Shown here: piece after piece, positions 7,688 through 16,743 of the stretch
Numbering within the stretch: position 1 is the first letter of the stretch
Layout of the letters: each line of letters begins with the position of its first letter
Origin: an uncultured Lachnospiraceae bacterium
GTDB lineage: Bacteria; Bacillota; Clostridia; Lachnospirales; Lachnospiraceae
Assembly (NCBI GenBank): GCA_947053345.1
Contig: CAMRSM010000036.1
Location: forward strand, 1-36,546
DNA length: 36,546 nucleotides
Direction: 5' to 3'
Notes under the pieces: generated by a model
Told to the model about the DNA's origin: nothing
Seen by the model: only the letters and a program-made list of their open reading frames with translations
Databases searched by the model: none
Position numbers and translations under genes: made by a program

Positions 7688-8158
7688 ATGGCGACAGTGA
7701 ATGCCGATTATATTAACCCGTTTCTGCTCGCATCGACAAAGGTGCTCAAGGATATGGTGATGCTGGATGCGAAATTGGGTAAGCCTTATATAAATAATAA
7801 TTTGAGCTTTGGCAGCGATTCTTTATTGATAATGTTGGGTGTTACGGGGGAGATGAAAGGGCAGGTCATCCTTTGCTTTCGGCAGGATATCGCCCTGGAT
7901 CTTGCCTCGAAGATGTGCATGATGCCGATCACGGAGATGAGCGAGCTGGCGCAGAGCGCGATCTGCGAACTGTGCAATATGATCCTTGGGAATGCCGCGA
8001 CCGTTTTTTCCACCAAGGGTATCATTATTGACATTACGCCGCCGACGATGTGCCAGGGTAATGTTTCATTTTCGACGGATTATGCGGCAAATATCTGTGT
8101 GCCTGTCATATACGAAAATGATAAGACAATCGAGATTAACGTTTCAATTAAAGGATGA
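7688..8158 (+). CDS. cheX: CheX-like chemotaxis phosphatase domain protein
   Basis: 156 residues, a single CheX domain. The active-site helix reads SAICELCNMILGNA, giving the conserved E94 and N97 of the CheC/CheX/FliY phosphatase family, which dephosphorylates CheY-P. The start has a good site (CAGGAGG eight bases upstream). It stands alone with its own promoter and terminator and no chemotaxis genes nearby, so it may act on a response regulator encoded elsewhere; in many Firmicutes such orphan CheX proteins are found outside flagellar operons. Only one of the two E..N motifs typical of CheC is present, as expected for CheX. Confidence 0.88.
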   Translation: MATVNADYINPFLLASTKVLKDMVMLDAKLGKPYINNNLSFGSDSLLIMLGVTGEMKGQVILCFRQDIALDLASKMCMMPITEMSELAQSAICELCNMILGNAATVFSTKGIIIDITPPTMCQGNVSFSTDYAANICVPVIYENDKTIEINVSIKG

Positions 8159-8179
8159 TGCGGTGGCATCATCCTTTTT
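8151..8179 (+). terminator. Intrinsic terminator of cheX
   Basis: AAGGATGATG (8151-8160) pairs perfectly with CATCATCCTT (8167-8176), followed by TTTTT. The cheX stop codon lies inside the left arm. Confidence 0.92.
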
Positions 8180-8261
8180 GTCTTGAGGGGAAAGAGGCCT
8201 TATGGATTCTCTGCGGCTTGGCGGCTTCAGGAATCTGTTTTGGCCGCAGAAAGAGGGAAGT

Positions 8262-8753
8262 ATGTTAAATATTGTTTTGCTTGAGCCGGAGATCCCGGCC
8301 AATACGGGGAATATCGGGCGGACCTGCGCGGCGACGGGCAGCAGCCTGCATCTGATTAAGCCGCTCGGCTTTGATATTTCGGAGAAGGCGGTGCGGCGCG
8401 CCGGGATGGATTACTGGTTCTCGCTCGACTTGCATGTATATGAAAACTACGCCGATTTCCGGGAAAAAAATCCGGGGGCACAGGTCTATATGGCGACGAC
8501 AAAGGCGCAGAAGGTGTACACGGAGGTTGCTTACGAGCCGGGTGCGTTCCTGATGTTCGGCAAGGAGAGTGCAGGCATCCCGGAGGAAATCCTGATGGAA
8601 AACCGCGATACCTGCGTGCGCATTCCGATGATCGGGGAGACGCGCTCGCTCAACCTGAGCAACTCGGTTGCGGTTCTGGTGTACGAGGCGCTGCGGCAGC
8701 AGGGCTTCGCGGATATGAAGCTTGCGGGACAGCTGCACCGGCATAACTGGTAA
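8262..8753 (+). CDS. trmL: tRNA (cytidine/uridine-34-2'-O)-methyltransferase
   Basis: 163 residues, the usual TrmL length. SPOUT-superfamily motifs: N-terminal NIVLLEPEIPANTGNIGRTC, central MFGKESAGIPEEIL and C-terminal RIPMIGETRSLNLSNSVAVLVYEALRQ, which makes the trefoil knot that binds SAM. The start at 8262 is preceded by GAGGGAAG and matches the family N-terminus; the ORF is open for 20 more codons upstream without homology. The enzyme 2'-O-methylates the wobble base of tRNA-Leu isoacceptors in E. coli. Single gene in the cytoplasm; no co-transcribed partner is evident. Confidence 0.93.
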   Translation: MLNIVLLEPEIPANTGNIGRTCAATGSSLHLIKPLGFDISEKAVRRAGMDYWFSLDLHVYENYADFREKNPGAQVYMATTKAQKVYTEVAYEPGAFLMFGKESAGIPEEILMENRDTCVRIPMIGETRSLNLSNSVAVLVYEALRQQGFADMKLAGQLHRHNW

Positions 8754-9127
8754 AACTGGTAAAATGTGAAGCATACGGCAGGAATGGGAGAAAACATCTG
8801 TTTTGGCTCCTTTTGCCGCTTGCTTTTCCGGAGGGGGCAGCATCTGCCGGAGAAATGATTGCCGGGCAGGTGAAGGATTATTTCCCGGGGCAATTATGTG
8901 AAAGCGTTTCGGAGTGTATTGCGGCAGGGTTAGGGAAGGGTTGAAGAAAAAAGTGAGCTCGCGCCGGATATGTTTGATTTTTGATGCGGTGGGAAGAGCG
9001 CATAACCGCATTCCGGTAAAATCCGGCAGCCTTATATTCCGGTGCTGCGGGAGAAGGACTGCCCTGTGTAAAAGCGGGACAAAATAACAATAAATCATGG
9101 ATCAGTATATTTTAGAAAGGATTTAGG
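8754..9127. other. 374 bp intergenic stretch before mutS2, nothing recognised
   Basis: No ORF with a ribosome site or recognisable product. It holds small hairpins such as GGCAG-CAT-CTGCC near 8835 and several CCGG-rich inverted repeats. No T-box, riboswitch or terminator with a T-run is visible. GAAAGGATTTAGG before 9128 is the mutS2 ribosome site. Confidence 0.5.
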
Positions 9128-11500
9128 ATGAACGATAAAGTTTTAAAAACCCTGGAGTTCAACAAAATCATAGAAAAGCTTGCGGGCTATGCCGGCTCGG
9201 CGATGGGCAGGGAGAAATGCGAGGCGCTCGTGCCCGTCTCTGACCGCGGCAAGGTCGAAGAATTACAGCAGGAGACGGCGGATGCCCTCTCAAGGCTCTA
9301 CAAGAAGGGGACACTCTCCTTTTCCGGGCTGCCGGATGTCGGGGCATCCATCAAGCGGCTCGAGATCGGCTCCACTCTGGGAGCCGGCGAATTGATGAAA
9401 TTGAGTTCTGTATTGACGGCGACGCTGCGCGTCAAAAGCTATGGGTGCAGCGGCGGGGATGAAATCCAGGATTCCCTGAGCGAGCGGTTTTCGCTGCTCG
9501 AGCCGCTCTCCGTTTTAAACAACGAGATTATGCGCTGTATTATTTCCGAGGAGGAGATCGCGGACGATGCGAGTCCCGGGTTAAAAAGCGTGCGCCGTCA
9601 GATCAAGGCGGCGAACGACAAGATTCACGAGCAGCTCGCAAAGCTGATCACGGACTCCGGGACAAAGCTGATGCTGCAGGACGCGATTGTTACCATGCGA
9701 AACGGGCGCTACTGCCTGCCGGTCAAGCAGGAATACAAAAACTCCTTCGGCGGCATGCTGCACGACCAGTCCGCGACCGGTTCCACGGCGTTTATAGAAC
9801 CTGCGTCGGTTGTGAAACTGAACAATGAGCTCGCGGAGCTCGGTATCCGTGAGCAGCAGGAGATCGAGAAAGTGCTCGCGGCATTGAGCGAACAGGCGGC
9901 GGCGCACACGGAGGAGCTTGCATTCAACCAGAAGACGCTGGCGGAATTTGACTTTATTTTTGCGCGGGCGGTGCTGGCGAAGCAGATGAAAGGGATTCAG
10001 CCGAAATTCAATGACCGCCGCTTTATCAATATCAAAAAAGGCAGGCATCCGCTGATTGATGCGCACAAGGTTGTGCCGATCGACATTAACCTCGGCGATA
10101 CGTTCCGTCTTCTGGTAATCACCGGCCCGAATACGGGCGGCAAGACCGTCTCATTAAAGACGGTCGGGCTGTTCACGCTGATGGGGCAGGCGGGGCTGCA
10201 CATCCCCGCGATGGACGGCTCGGAACTCGGCATTTTTAAGGAGGTCTACGCGGACATCGGCGATGAGCAGAGCATTGAGCAGAGCCTGAGCACCTTTTCC
10301 TCGCATATGACGAATACCGTGCGGATTTTGGAGCAGGCGGACGAGGAATCGCTGGCACTCTTTGATGAGCTGGGCGCGGGCACGGACCCGACCGAGGGCG
10401 CAGCGCTCGCAATGTCGATCCTCACCTACCTGCATAATCTGGGTGCGCGCACAATGGCGACGACGCATTACAGCGAGCTGAAAATCTTTGCGCTCTCGAC
10501 GGAGGGCGTATCGAATGCCTGCTGCGAGTTTGACGTGGAAACGCTGCGCCCGACCTACCGCCTGCTGATCGGCGTTCCGGGCAAGAGCAACGCTTTTGCA
10601 ATTTCCTCAAAGCTTGGCCTGCCGGAATTTATTATTGAGCGGGCAAGGGAATTTATCGGCACGAAGGACGAGAGTTTCGAGGATGTGATCAGCAGTCTGG
10701 AGGAGAGCCGCATTGCGATGGAGAGGGAGCGCGAGGAGACGGCAAGGCTTCACGCCGAGGCGGAGGAATTGCGCAAAAAGCTTGCGGAAAAGAATGCGCG
10801 CATCGACAACGCGAAAGACCGCATCCTGCGCGAGGCGAACGAAAAGGCGCGCGATCTTCTGCAGGAGGCGAAGGACTATGCGGACGAGATCATCCGCAAA
10901 TATAATAAATGGGGCCAGAGCGGCGGCCTTGGCAAGGAGATGGAGCAGGAGCGTGATGCCCTGCGTGAAAAGCTCGGCGACAAGGACAAAAAGCTTGGGA
11001 TAAAGGCGAAAAAGGCAAAGAAAAAGACTTCCCCGGAAGATGTCAAGGTCGGGGATACCGTCCATGTACTTAGCCTGAACCTAAAAGGAACCGTGAGCAC
11101 CCTGCCGAACGCGAAGGGCGATTTGTATGTGCAGATGGGGATTCTGCGCTCGCTTGTCAATATCCAGGATATCGAACCTGCCGACGCGGATGAGGATCAG
11201 GAAGAAAAGAAAGCGAAAACCGAGAGCGGGAAGATCCGCATGAGCAAGTCGTTAAACATCAGCACGGAGCTCAACATTATCGGCAGGCGTGTGGACGAGG
11301 CGATGCCGCTTGTGGAGAAATATCTGGACGACGCGTATCTGGCACACCTGCCGAAGGTAACGATCATTCACGGCAGGGGCACAGGGGCATTAAAGGATGC
11401 GGTGCACGCGCAGTTGAAACGGACGAAGTATGTAAAGTCGTTCCGTGTCGGGGAGTTTGGCGAAGGTGACCGCGGTGTGACGATCGTGGAATTTAAATAG
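9128..11500 (+). CDS. mutS2: MutS2 / ribosome-rescue ATPase with Smr domain
   Basis: 790 residues, full family length. An N-terminal core/lever region (1-300) is followed by the MutS-type ABC ATPase: Walker A GPNTGGKTVSLKT (about 333-345), Walker B LALFDELGAGTDPTEGAALA and the ATTHYSELK loop. Residues ~515-640 are a highly charged coiled coil, then a KOW-like segment (KVGDTVHVLSLNLKGTVSTLPN), and the last ~80 residues are an Smr nuclease domain with the IHGRGTGALKDAV motif. Established work gives MutS2 roles in suppressing homologous recombination and, in Bacillus, in resolving collided ribosomes (RqcU). No mismatch-recognition domain, as usual. It is transcribed alone or with the two-component system 117 bases downstream. 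Confidence 0.97.
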   Translation: MNDKVLKTLEFNKIIEKLAGYAGSAMGREKCEALVPVSDRGKVEELQQETADALSRLYKKGTLSFSGLPDVGASIKRLEIGSTLGAGELMKLSSVLTATLRVKSYGCSGGDEIQDSLSERFSLLEPLSVLNNEIMRCIISEEEIADDASPGLKSVRRQIKAANDKIHEQLAKLITDSGTKLMLQDAIVTMRNGRYCLPVKQEYKNSFGGMLHDQSATGSTAFIEPASVVKLNNELAELGIREQQEIEKVLAALSEQAAAHTEELAFNQKTLAEFDFIFARAVLAKQMKGIQPKFNDRRFINIKKGRHPLIDAHKVVPIDINLGDTFRLLVITGPNTGGKTVSLKTVGLFTLMGQAGLHIPAMDGSELGIFKEVYADIGDEQSIEQSLSTFSSHMTNTVRILEQADEESLALFDELGAGTDPTEGAALAMSILTYLHNLGARTMATTHYSELKIFALSTEGVSNACCEFDVETLRPTYRLLIGVPGKSNAFAISSKLGLPEFIIERAREFIGTKDESFEDVISSLEESRIAMEREREETARLHAEAEELRKKLAEKNARIDNAKDRILREANEKARDLLQEAKDYADEIIRKYNKWGQSGGLGKEMEQERDALREKLGDKDKKLGIKAKKAKKKTSPEDVKVGDTVHVLSLNLKGTVSTLPNAKGDLYVQMGILRSLVNIQDIEPADADEDQEEKKAKTESGKIRMSKSLNISTELNIIGRRVDEAMPLVEKYLDDAYLAHLPKVTIIHGRGTGALKDAVHAQLKRTKYVKSFRVGEFGEGDRGVTIVEFK

Positions 11501-11617
11501 TGGATGGAAGGAAATCGGATTGGGCATTTTCCGGGCAGATCCGTTCCTTTCAGGAGGAATCCGCTTTGGTGCAGGGATTGGCGCAAAGACCATGCCGTTT
11601 GAAAAGGGGGATGTTAT

Positions 11618-12343
11618 ATGGCGGAAAAACAGAAAATATTGATTGTGGATGACGATGAGAATATTGCGGAGCTGATTTCCCTCTACCTGAAAAAGGAGTG
11701 CTTTGACACACGGATTGTACACGACGGGGAAATGGCGATCCTGCAATACAGGGATTACCGGCCGAACCTGATCCTTCTTGACCTGATGCTTCCGGGTATT
11801 GACGGGTACGAGGTGTGCCGGGAGGTGCGCAAGGACTCGAAGGTGCCGATCATCATGCTCTCAGCAAAAGGTGAGGTGTTTGACAAGGTGCTGGGGCTGG
11901 AACTGGGGGCGGACGATTATATCATGAAACCTTTTGACTCCAAGGAGCTTGTGGCGCGTGTGAAAGCCGTACTGCGCCGGTATGTGGCGGAAGAGGGGGC
12001 AAAGGGGGAACCGGAGAGCGGGCAGGGCGGGGAGTTTGTCTCCTATCCGGAACTTACGATCAGCCAGAGCAATTATTCGGTGACCTACAAGGGAAAGCAG
12101 GTTGATATGCCGCCGAAGGAACTGGAACTATTCTATTTCCTCGCGTCACACCCAAACCAAGTCTTCACGCGCGAGCAGCTGCTTGACCATATCTGGGGCT
12201 ATGAGTACATCGGCGACACGCGCACGGTAGACGTGCATATCAAGAGACTGCGAGAGAAGATCAAAAATCACGAACAGTGGGGGCTTGCGACAGTCTGGGG
12301 GATCGGTTACAAATTTGAAGCGAAGGTTAAGCCGGTGAAATAA
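11618..12343 (+). CDS. OmpR/PhoB-family response regulator
   Basis: 241 residues. Receiver domain 6-118 with acidic pocket DDD (11-13), phosphoacceptor D55 (LILLDLMLPG), Ser/Thr in IMLSAKG and Lys in MKPFD. A ~25-residue linker rich in Gly and Glu leads to a winged-helix output domain (about 145-235) with TREQLLDHIWGYEYIGDTRTVDVHIKRLREKI. AAAGGGGGATG precedes the ATG. It overlaps the kinase gene by one base (TAATG), so the two form a cognate pair. Its binding site may be the GTTCATA direct repeat upstream of the HtrA-like gene. Confidence 0.95.
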   Translation: MAEKQKILIVDDDENIAELISLYLKKECFDTRIVHDGEMAILQYRDYRPNLILLDLMLPGIDGYEVCREVRKDSKVPIIMLSAKGEVFDKVLGLELGADDYIMKPFDSKELVARVKAVLRRYVAEEGAKGEPESGQGGEFVSYPELTISQSNYSVTYKGKQVDMPPKELELFYFLASHPNQVFTREQLLDHIWGYEYIGDTRTVDVHIKRLREKIKNHEQWGLATVWGIGYKFEAKVKPVK

Positions 12344-13761
12344 TGAAACACAAAGCATTGCTAAAACTCATTTTGTGCTATATTGTCGCGGCGGTATCAA
12401 TGTTCGTGATGCTCAATTATATCGGTGCGAAACGGCTGAACCGCCAGTTCTTAAAAGAAAAGGCGGAGCTTTTGACGGAGGAGGCGGGTCTGATCGCGGA
12501 GGAATATGTCACGCCGTACTACCGCGATACGACCAAGCTTGCCGACATGCTCGTCCAACTGCGCAGCATCGACCGGTTTCTTGGTACGCGCATCTGGGTC
12601 GTCAATACGAACGGGATGGTTTTTGTCGATACCGGGGAGGGCAGCCGAGCGCGCGGCATCAATGTTGACAACTACAACCCGCAGTTCCTCGATGAGGTTG
12701 TAAAAGGGGATTACCTGACGGACGTTATATTTCCGGGGGTTATGGCGAAGGGCATGCTGGCAGTGGCACAGCCAATCTACCTGGATTATTCCCTGCGCGG
12801 TTATGTGTGCATTTTCCTGCCGATGGCTTCGGTCTCGGAATCCGTCACACAGTATCTTGATATTGTAAATATATGTTACATAGCGTTCATGTTCATCCTC
12901 CTTGTGATCTTTGCGGCAATTTATGTGATCACCCTGGCACCCGTGCGGCGTATGACAAAGGTTACGGAGGAATACGCGCGCGGGCATTTTGACGTGCCGA
13001 TGAAAGTGCGCTCGCACGACGAGTACAGGAGCTTGGCGAACGCGATCAAATTCATGGCGGATGAGTTCAAGAATTTGGACGATTACCAGAAAAAATTTGT
13101 CGGAAATATCTCCCACGACTTCCGCTCCCCGCTCACGTCCATCAAGGGCTATGTGGAGGCGATGGTCGATGGCACAATCCCGCCGGAAATGCAGAATAAA
13201 TACCTTGATATCATTCTTTTTGAGACGGAGCGCCTGACAAAGCTGACCGCGAACCTGCTGACCTTAAACGGTTTCGAGAATCAGGGTGTCATTCTTGAGA
13301 TTTCCAGTTTTGATATCAATGAAGTCATCCACCGGACGGCGATGACGTTTGAGGGAACCTGCACCAAAAAGAAAATTACATTAAACCTTGTATTCGGGGA
13401 TGCCGCGCTTTTTGTAGATGCCGACATGGGAAAGATTCAGCAGGTACTTTATAACTTGATTGACAATGCGATCAAATTCAGCAACCCGGATAAATCCATT
13501 GACATCAAGACGGAGGAGAAGGGGAGTAAGGTCATTGTCGGGGTCAAGGATTACGGTATCGGAATCCCGAAGGATTCCGTCAAACGCATCTGGGAACGCT
13601 TTTACAAGACCGATCTTTCCCGCGGGAAGGACAAAAAAGGGACGGGGCTTGGGCTCTCAATCGCGAAGGAGATCATCCAGGCGCACCGTGAAAATATCAA
13701 TGTGATCAGTACGGAGGGAGTGGGGACGGAGTTTATTTTTACATTAGCAAAAAGCTTATAG
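12343..13761 (+). CDS. Membrane sensor histidine kinase
   Basis: 472 residues. TM1 about 6-28, an extracytoplasmic sensor region about 30-172 (single-Cache/PAS-like in length, with TRIWVVNTNGMVFVDT), TM2 about 174-199, HAMP about 200-250, HisKA with phosphoacceptor H258 in NISHDFRSPLTSIKGY, and HATPase_c with the N box (LIDNAIKFSN), G1 (VKDYGIGIP), F box (RFYKTD) and G2 (GTGLGLSIAKEI). Complete and apparently functional. The ligand is unknown. The gene directly downstream encodes an HtrA-like membrane-anchored protein, which suggests a cell-envelope stress circuit like CssRS-HtrA of Bacillus, although relatedness to CssS cannot be shown here. Confidence 0.95.
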   Translation: MKHKALLKLILCYIVAAVSMFVMLNYIGAKRLNRQFLKEKAELLTEEAGLIAEEYVTPYYRDTTKLADMLVQLRSIDRFLGTRIWVVNTNGMVFVDTGEGSRARGINVDNYNPQFLDEVVKGDYLTDVIFPGVMAKGMLAVAQPIYLDYSLRGYVCIFLPMASVSESVTQYLDIVNICYIAFMFILLVIFAAIYVITLAPVRRMTKVTEEYARGHFDVPMKVRSHDEYRSLANAIKFMADEFKNLDDYQKKFVGNISHDFRSPLTSIKGYVEAMVDGTIPPEMQNKYLDIILFETERLTKLTANLLTLNGFENQGVILEISSFDINEVIHRTAMTFEGTCTKKKITLNLVFGDAALFVDADMGKIQQVLYNLIDNAIKFSNPDKSIDIKTEEKGSKVIVGVKDYGIGIPKDSVKRIWERFYKTDLSRGKDKKGTGLGLSIAKEIIQAHRENINVISTEGVGTEFIFTLAKSL

Positions 13762-13765
13762 ATTT

Positions 13766-13798
13766 GTTCATATTCCGTTCATAGGTGTATGATAAAAT
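13766..13798 (+). promoter_or_regulatory. Candidate response-regulator site and promoter of the HtrA-like gene
   Basis: GTTCATA occurs at 13766-13772 and again at 13777-13783, an 11 bp period typical of OmpR/PhoB-family tandem sites. A -10 box TAAAAT (13793-13798), preceded by TG (13789-13790), lies downstream, so the repeat covers the -35 position, where such regulators activate. No good -35 hexamer is present. Assignment to the neighbouring regulator is inference. Confidence 0.5.
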
Positions 13799-13871
13799 AA
13801 GTAGCAAAATAAGACCCTGACGGCGGGTTTCGGATGTACAGATAGGTTTTTGTTCGTGGAGGAAGTCCGGG

Positions 13872-15425
13872 ATGGAGCAAAAAAATCAGACGGAGAATAA
13901 TGAGTACCGGTTTATTCGGGAGAAAGTGGTTTCAAGGAGAAGGAACAAGATCAAGAAAATGGCGCTGACTTTGGCGTTCACGGTATTTCTCGCGGTAATT
14001 TTTGGGATTGTGGCGCGGGCGGTGTTTTTGTACGCGGACGGGCCGCTCAAACGTTTTTTGGGTGTCGGGGACGAGCCGGTTCCAACGCCTGCGCGCCGCC
14101 CTACACCGACGCTCCGCCCGACCCGGCCGACGGAGGATGTCACACCATCCGCCGGCGTGACCCCGCCCGCGGATCCGACCCCTTCAACGGGCGCGACTCC
14201 GCCCGCGGAGATTACGCCGCCAGTGGATCCAGCCCCATCCGTGGGAGCAACGCCGTCGGCAAATGTAACACCGACAGCAGGCGTGACCCCTTCGGTGGAT
14301 GCTACCCCGTCCGCCGGTGTGACCCCGCCGACCGGTTCGGATACGCCGGTTCCGACTTTGGCGGAGCCGACAGGAGGTGGGGATATATCCTCTTCCCTTA
14401 CGCCATCCCCGGTTCCGTCCTTTGCGGAACAGTACGCGGCGCTCTTTTTGGGGATGCAGGAGGTTGCCCGGGCGGTGGAGCAATCCCTTGTGACCATTAC
14501 GGTGACAGTCGGCGGTATTGACTGGCTTGACAATCCTTATGAGACGGAAAGCCGGACGACCGGGATCGTAATCGGGAAAAATGATTCGGAACTCCTGGTG
14601 CTCGTCAATCTCGACCGGATTCAGTCGGCAAGCCGCATCAGCCTGACTGTGGACAAAGAAAATTTTGAGGCGGCGCTTTGGAACTATGACCAGGATTATA
14701 ATATCGCGATCGTGAGTGTTGCCGCAGGGGAACTGCCTGCGCAGTTTGCTTCGGAGGTACAGGCGGCGGTATTCGGTGAGTCTGCGCAGCTATCCGTCGG
14801 CACGCCGATCCTTGCGCTTGGAAATCCGAACGGATATATCGGCTCAAGGGAGTTTGGAACGGTAACTAGCCGGGAAAGCGTATATTACATTACGGATGGC
14901 AGTGTTGACCTGTTTAATACAAGCACGACGGACAGCGAGGATGGGGACGGGGTAATTGTGAACCTCTCCGGGGAGATTGTCGGTATTATCACAAGGACGA
15001 TGAAGTCCGGACTCGATGAGTCCATGTGCACGGCAGTCGGGATCACCAAGCTGAAAAATGTGATCGGACGGCTGGCAGCAGGGGAGGAACGGGCGTATTT
15101 CGGCATCCGCGGTGAGGATATGCCGCGGGCTGCTTTGGACGAGCAGGGCTTGAGCAACGGGATTTATGTCACGGAAGTAGAGACGGATTCCCCGGCATTT
15201 GATGCGGGGCTTAAGACGGGAGACATTATCACGAAGGCGGATGGCAATTTTATATATACGTTCTGCGGGTTCGACGCACTTTTGAACCTGCGTTCACCGG
15301 GCATGGAGATGAAGGTGACGCTGTGGAGGACAGGACGGATGAAAGCGGAGGAGATAGAAGTGACGGTGGTGCTTGGGGTAAAACGTGAAAGGGGCGAGGG
15401 AGTTGGTGAAAGGGGTTTGCGGTGA
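13872..15425 (+). CDS. HtrA/DegP-like membrane-anchored pseudoprotease with PDZ domain
   Basis: 517 residues. A basic cytoplasmic N-terminus (1-30), one TM (31-55), a Pro/Thr/Ala-rich extracellular linker (about 70-183) built from degenerate TPSAGVTPP-like repeats, a trypsin-like domain (about 195-400) and a PDZ domain (about 408-500, with GIYVTEVETDSPAFDAGLKTGDII). The overall order is that of Firmicute HtrA. By eye alignment the triad is gone: the LTNNHVI His falls at D248 (LVNLDRI), the Asp of D-LAV falls at N277 (YNIAIV), and the GNSGGPL Ser falls at G358 (EDGDGVI). It is therefore probably a peptide-binding scaffold or regulator, not an active protease. Likely controlled by the upstream two-component system. 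GGAGGAAG precedes the start. Confidence 0.85.
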   Translation: MEQKNQTENNEYRFIREKVVSRRRNKIKKMALTLAFTVFLAVIFGIVARAVFLYADGPLKRFLGVGDEPVPTPARRPTPTLRPTRPTEDVTPSAGVTPPADPTPSTGATPPAEITPPVDPAPSVGATPSANVTPTAGVTPSVDATPSAGVTPPTGSDTPVPTLAEPTGGGDISSSLTPSPVPSFAEQYAALFLGMQEVARAVEQSLVTITVTVGGIDWLDNPYETESRTTGIVIGKNDSELLVLVNLDRIQSASRISLTVDKENFEAALWNYDQDYNIAIVSVAAGELPAQFASEVQAAVFGESAQLSVGTPILALGNPNGYIGSREFGTVTSRESVYYITDGSVDLFNTSTTDSEDGDGVIVNLSGEIVGIITRTMKSGLDESMCTAVGITKLKNVIGRLAAGEERAYFGIRGEDMPRAALDEQGLSNGIYVTEVETDSPAFDAGLKTGDIITKADGNFIYTFCGFDALLNLRSPGMEMKVTLWRTGRMKAEEIEVTVVLGVKRERGEGVGERGLR

Positions 15426-15587
15426 CCTCTTTTACGTGGAAGCTGCGGAAAGGAACGCGTGCGGGATGATGTGTTCATGCAGTGCCATATTGGATGCACA
15501 GGGATTGTGAGCCCTGTTTGCGCGAAATTGTTAAGGTAAATTTTTAGAGAGTTTGAAAGATTCTAATTGAGGAAAGGATGTTTAAAG

Positions 15588-16529
15588 ATGAGATATTTGG
15601 CGGAGTTAAGAGAAGGGGAGATGGTTCGGGAGATTTATCTGTGCAAGAAGCTGCAGGCGCTTAAGACGAAAGCGGGCAAGAGCTATTATTCGATCACATT
15701 GCAGGATAAGACCGGAGTTTTTGACGCGAAGGTGTGGGAACTCGGCGCAGGGGTGGAGCATTTTGAAACAATGGATTATATCTGCATCGACGGGCAGGTG
15801 ACGAGTTTTCAGGGAGCGCTGCAGTTAAACATCAAGCGCGTGCGCAGATGCCAGGAAGGCGAGTACGACCCGGCGGATTATATGCCGATGACAACGCGCA
15901 GTATCGAGGAGATGTACGCGGAGCTACTGGGACTTGTTGCAATGGTGAAAGAGCCGCATCTGCAGGAACTTTTGCAGGGTTTTTTCGTGGACGACAAGGA
16001 TTTTGCGGCGCGTTTCAAAAAACATTCAGCCGCGAAAGCCGTGCACCACGGGTTTATCGGCGGGCTGTTGGAGCACACGCTCGGCGTGGCGAAGTTGTGT
16101 GCATATCTGGCGGATACATATGAGCTTTTGAACAAAGACCTCCTGCTGACGGCGGCGATGTTCCACGATATCGGAAAGATGGAGGAAATCTCGCCGTTCC
16201 CGGAAAATGATTACACGGATGAGGGGAACCTGCTCGGCCACATTTATATCGGGGCATCTTCCGTCAGCGCGCGCTGCCATGCGGTCAGCGGATTCCCGAA
16301 AAAACTGGAGCAAGAACTGGTACACTGCATTCTGGCGCACCACGGGGAACTGGAATTTGGCTCGCCGAAGAAGCCGGCGCTCGCCGAGGCGCTCGCGCTT
16401 TATATCGCGGACAATGCGGATGCAAAAATGGAGACGTTGAAGGAGATTTTTGGCGGGGCGGACCCGAAGCTTGAGTGGGTTGGATATCAGAGGCTGATGG
16501 AGTCGAATTTGAAGAGGACGATTGTGTGA
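15588..16529 (+). CDS. yhaM: YhaM-type 3'-5' exoribonuclease (OB fold + HD domain)
   Basis: 313 residues from the ATG at 15588, which has GAGGAAAGG ten bases upstream; an in-frame TTG at 15567 is less likely. Residues ~10-90 form an OB-fold nucleic-acid-binding domain (SYYSITLQDKTGVFDAKVWE). Residues ~150-290 form an HD metal-binding domain with H163 (LEHT), H193-D194 (FHDIGK), His in LGHI and HAVS, and the downstream LAHHGELEFGSP and ADNADAKME motifs, the full set for YhaM. The family degrades RNA and ssDNA from the 3' end in Firmicutes. Stands between the HtrA-like gene and an rRNA methyltransferase gene, all on the same strand. Confidence 0.93.
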   Translation: MRYLAELREGEMVREIYLCKKLQALKTKAGKSYYSITLQDKTGVFDAKVWELGAGVEHFETMDYICIDGQVTSFQGALQLNIKRVRRCQEGEYDPADYMPMTTRSIEEMYAELLGLVAMVKEPHLQELLQGFFVDDKDFAARFKKHSAAKAVHHGFIGGLLEHTLGVAKLCAYLADTYELLNKDLLLTAAMFHDIGKMEEISPFPENDYTDEGNLLGHIYIGASSVSARCHAVSGFPKKLEQELVHCILAHHGELEFGSPKKPALAEALALYIADNADAKMETLKEIFGGADPKLEWVGYQRLMESNLKRTIV

Positions 16530-16743
16530 AAACGGAACAGGGCGGCGGCCGCTTTGCAAAGTGGCATGTATTTCGTTTGTGCCAGTGGGCTTTTTGCTGT
16601 TTTGCAGGGAAGGATGCCGGGGGAGAGGAGTTTTTGGGATACCTGCAAGAGGGAAACTTAAGCAGATGAAGATGGCTGCACAAAGCTTGCATCACAGGCA
16701 GGGTGTTTTGGTAGTATGCAATCAGGTAGGAGGATGGCGGTAT

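Noticed and set aside
8896-8912. cre-like sequence TGAAAGCGTTTCGG upstream of mutS2
   Set aside because: Only the left half matches the catabolite-repression consensus and it is more than 200 bases from a gene with no link to carbon use.
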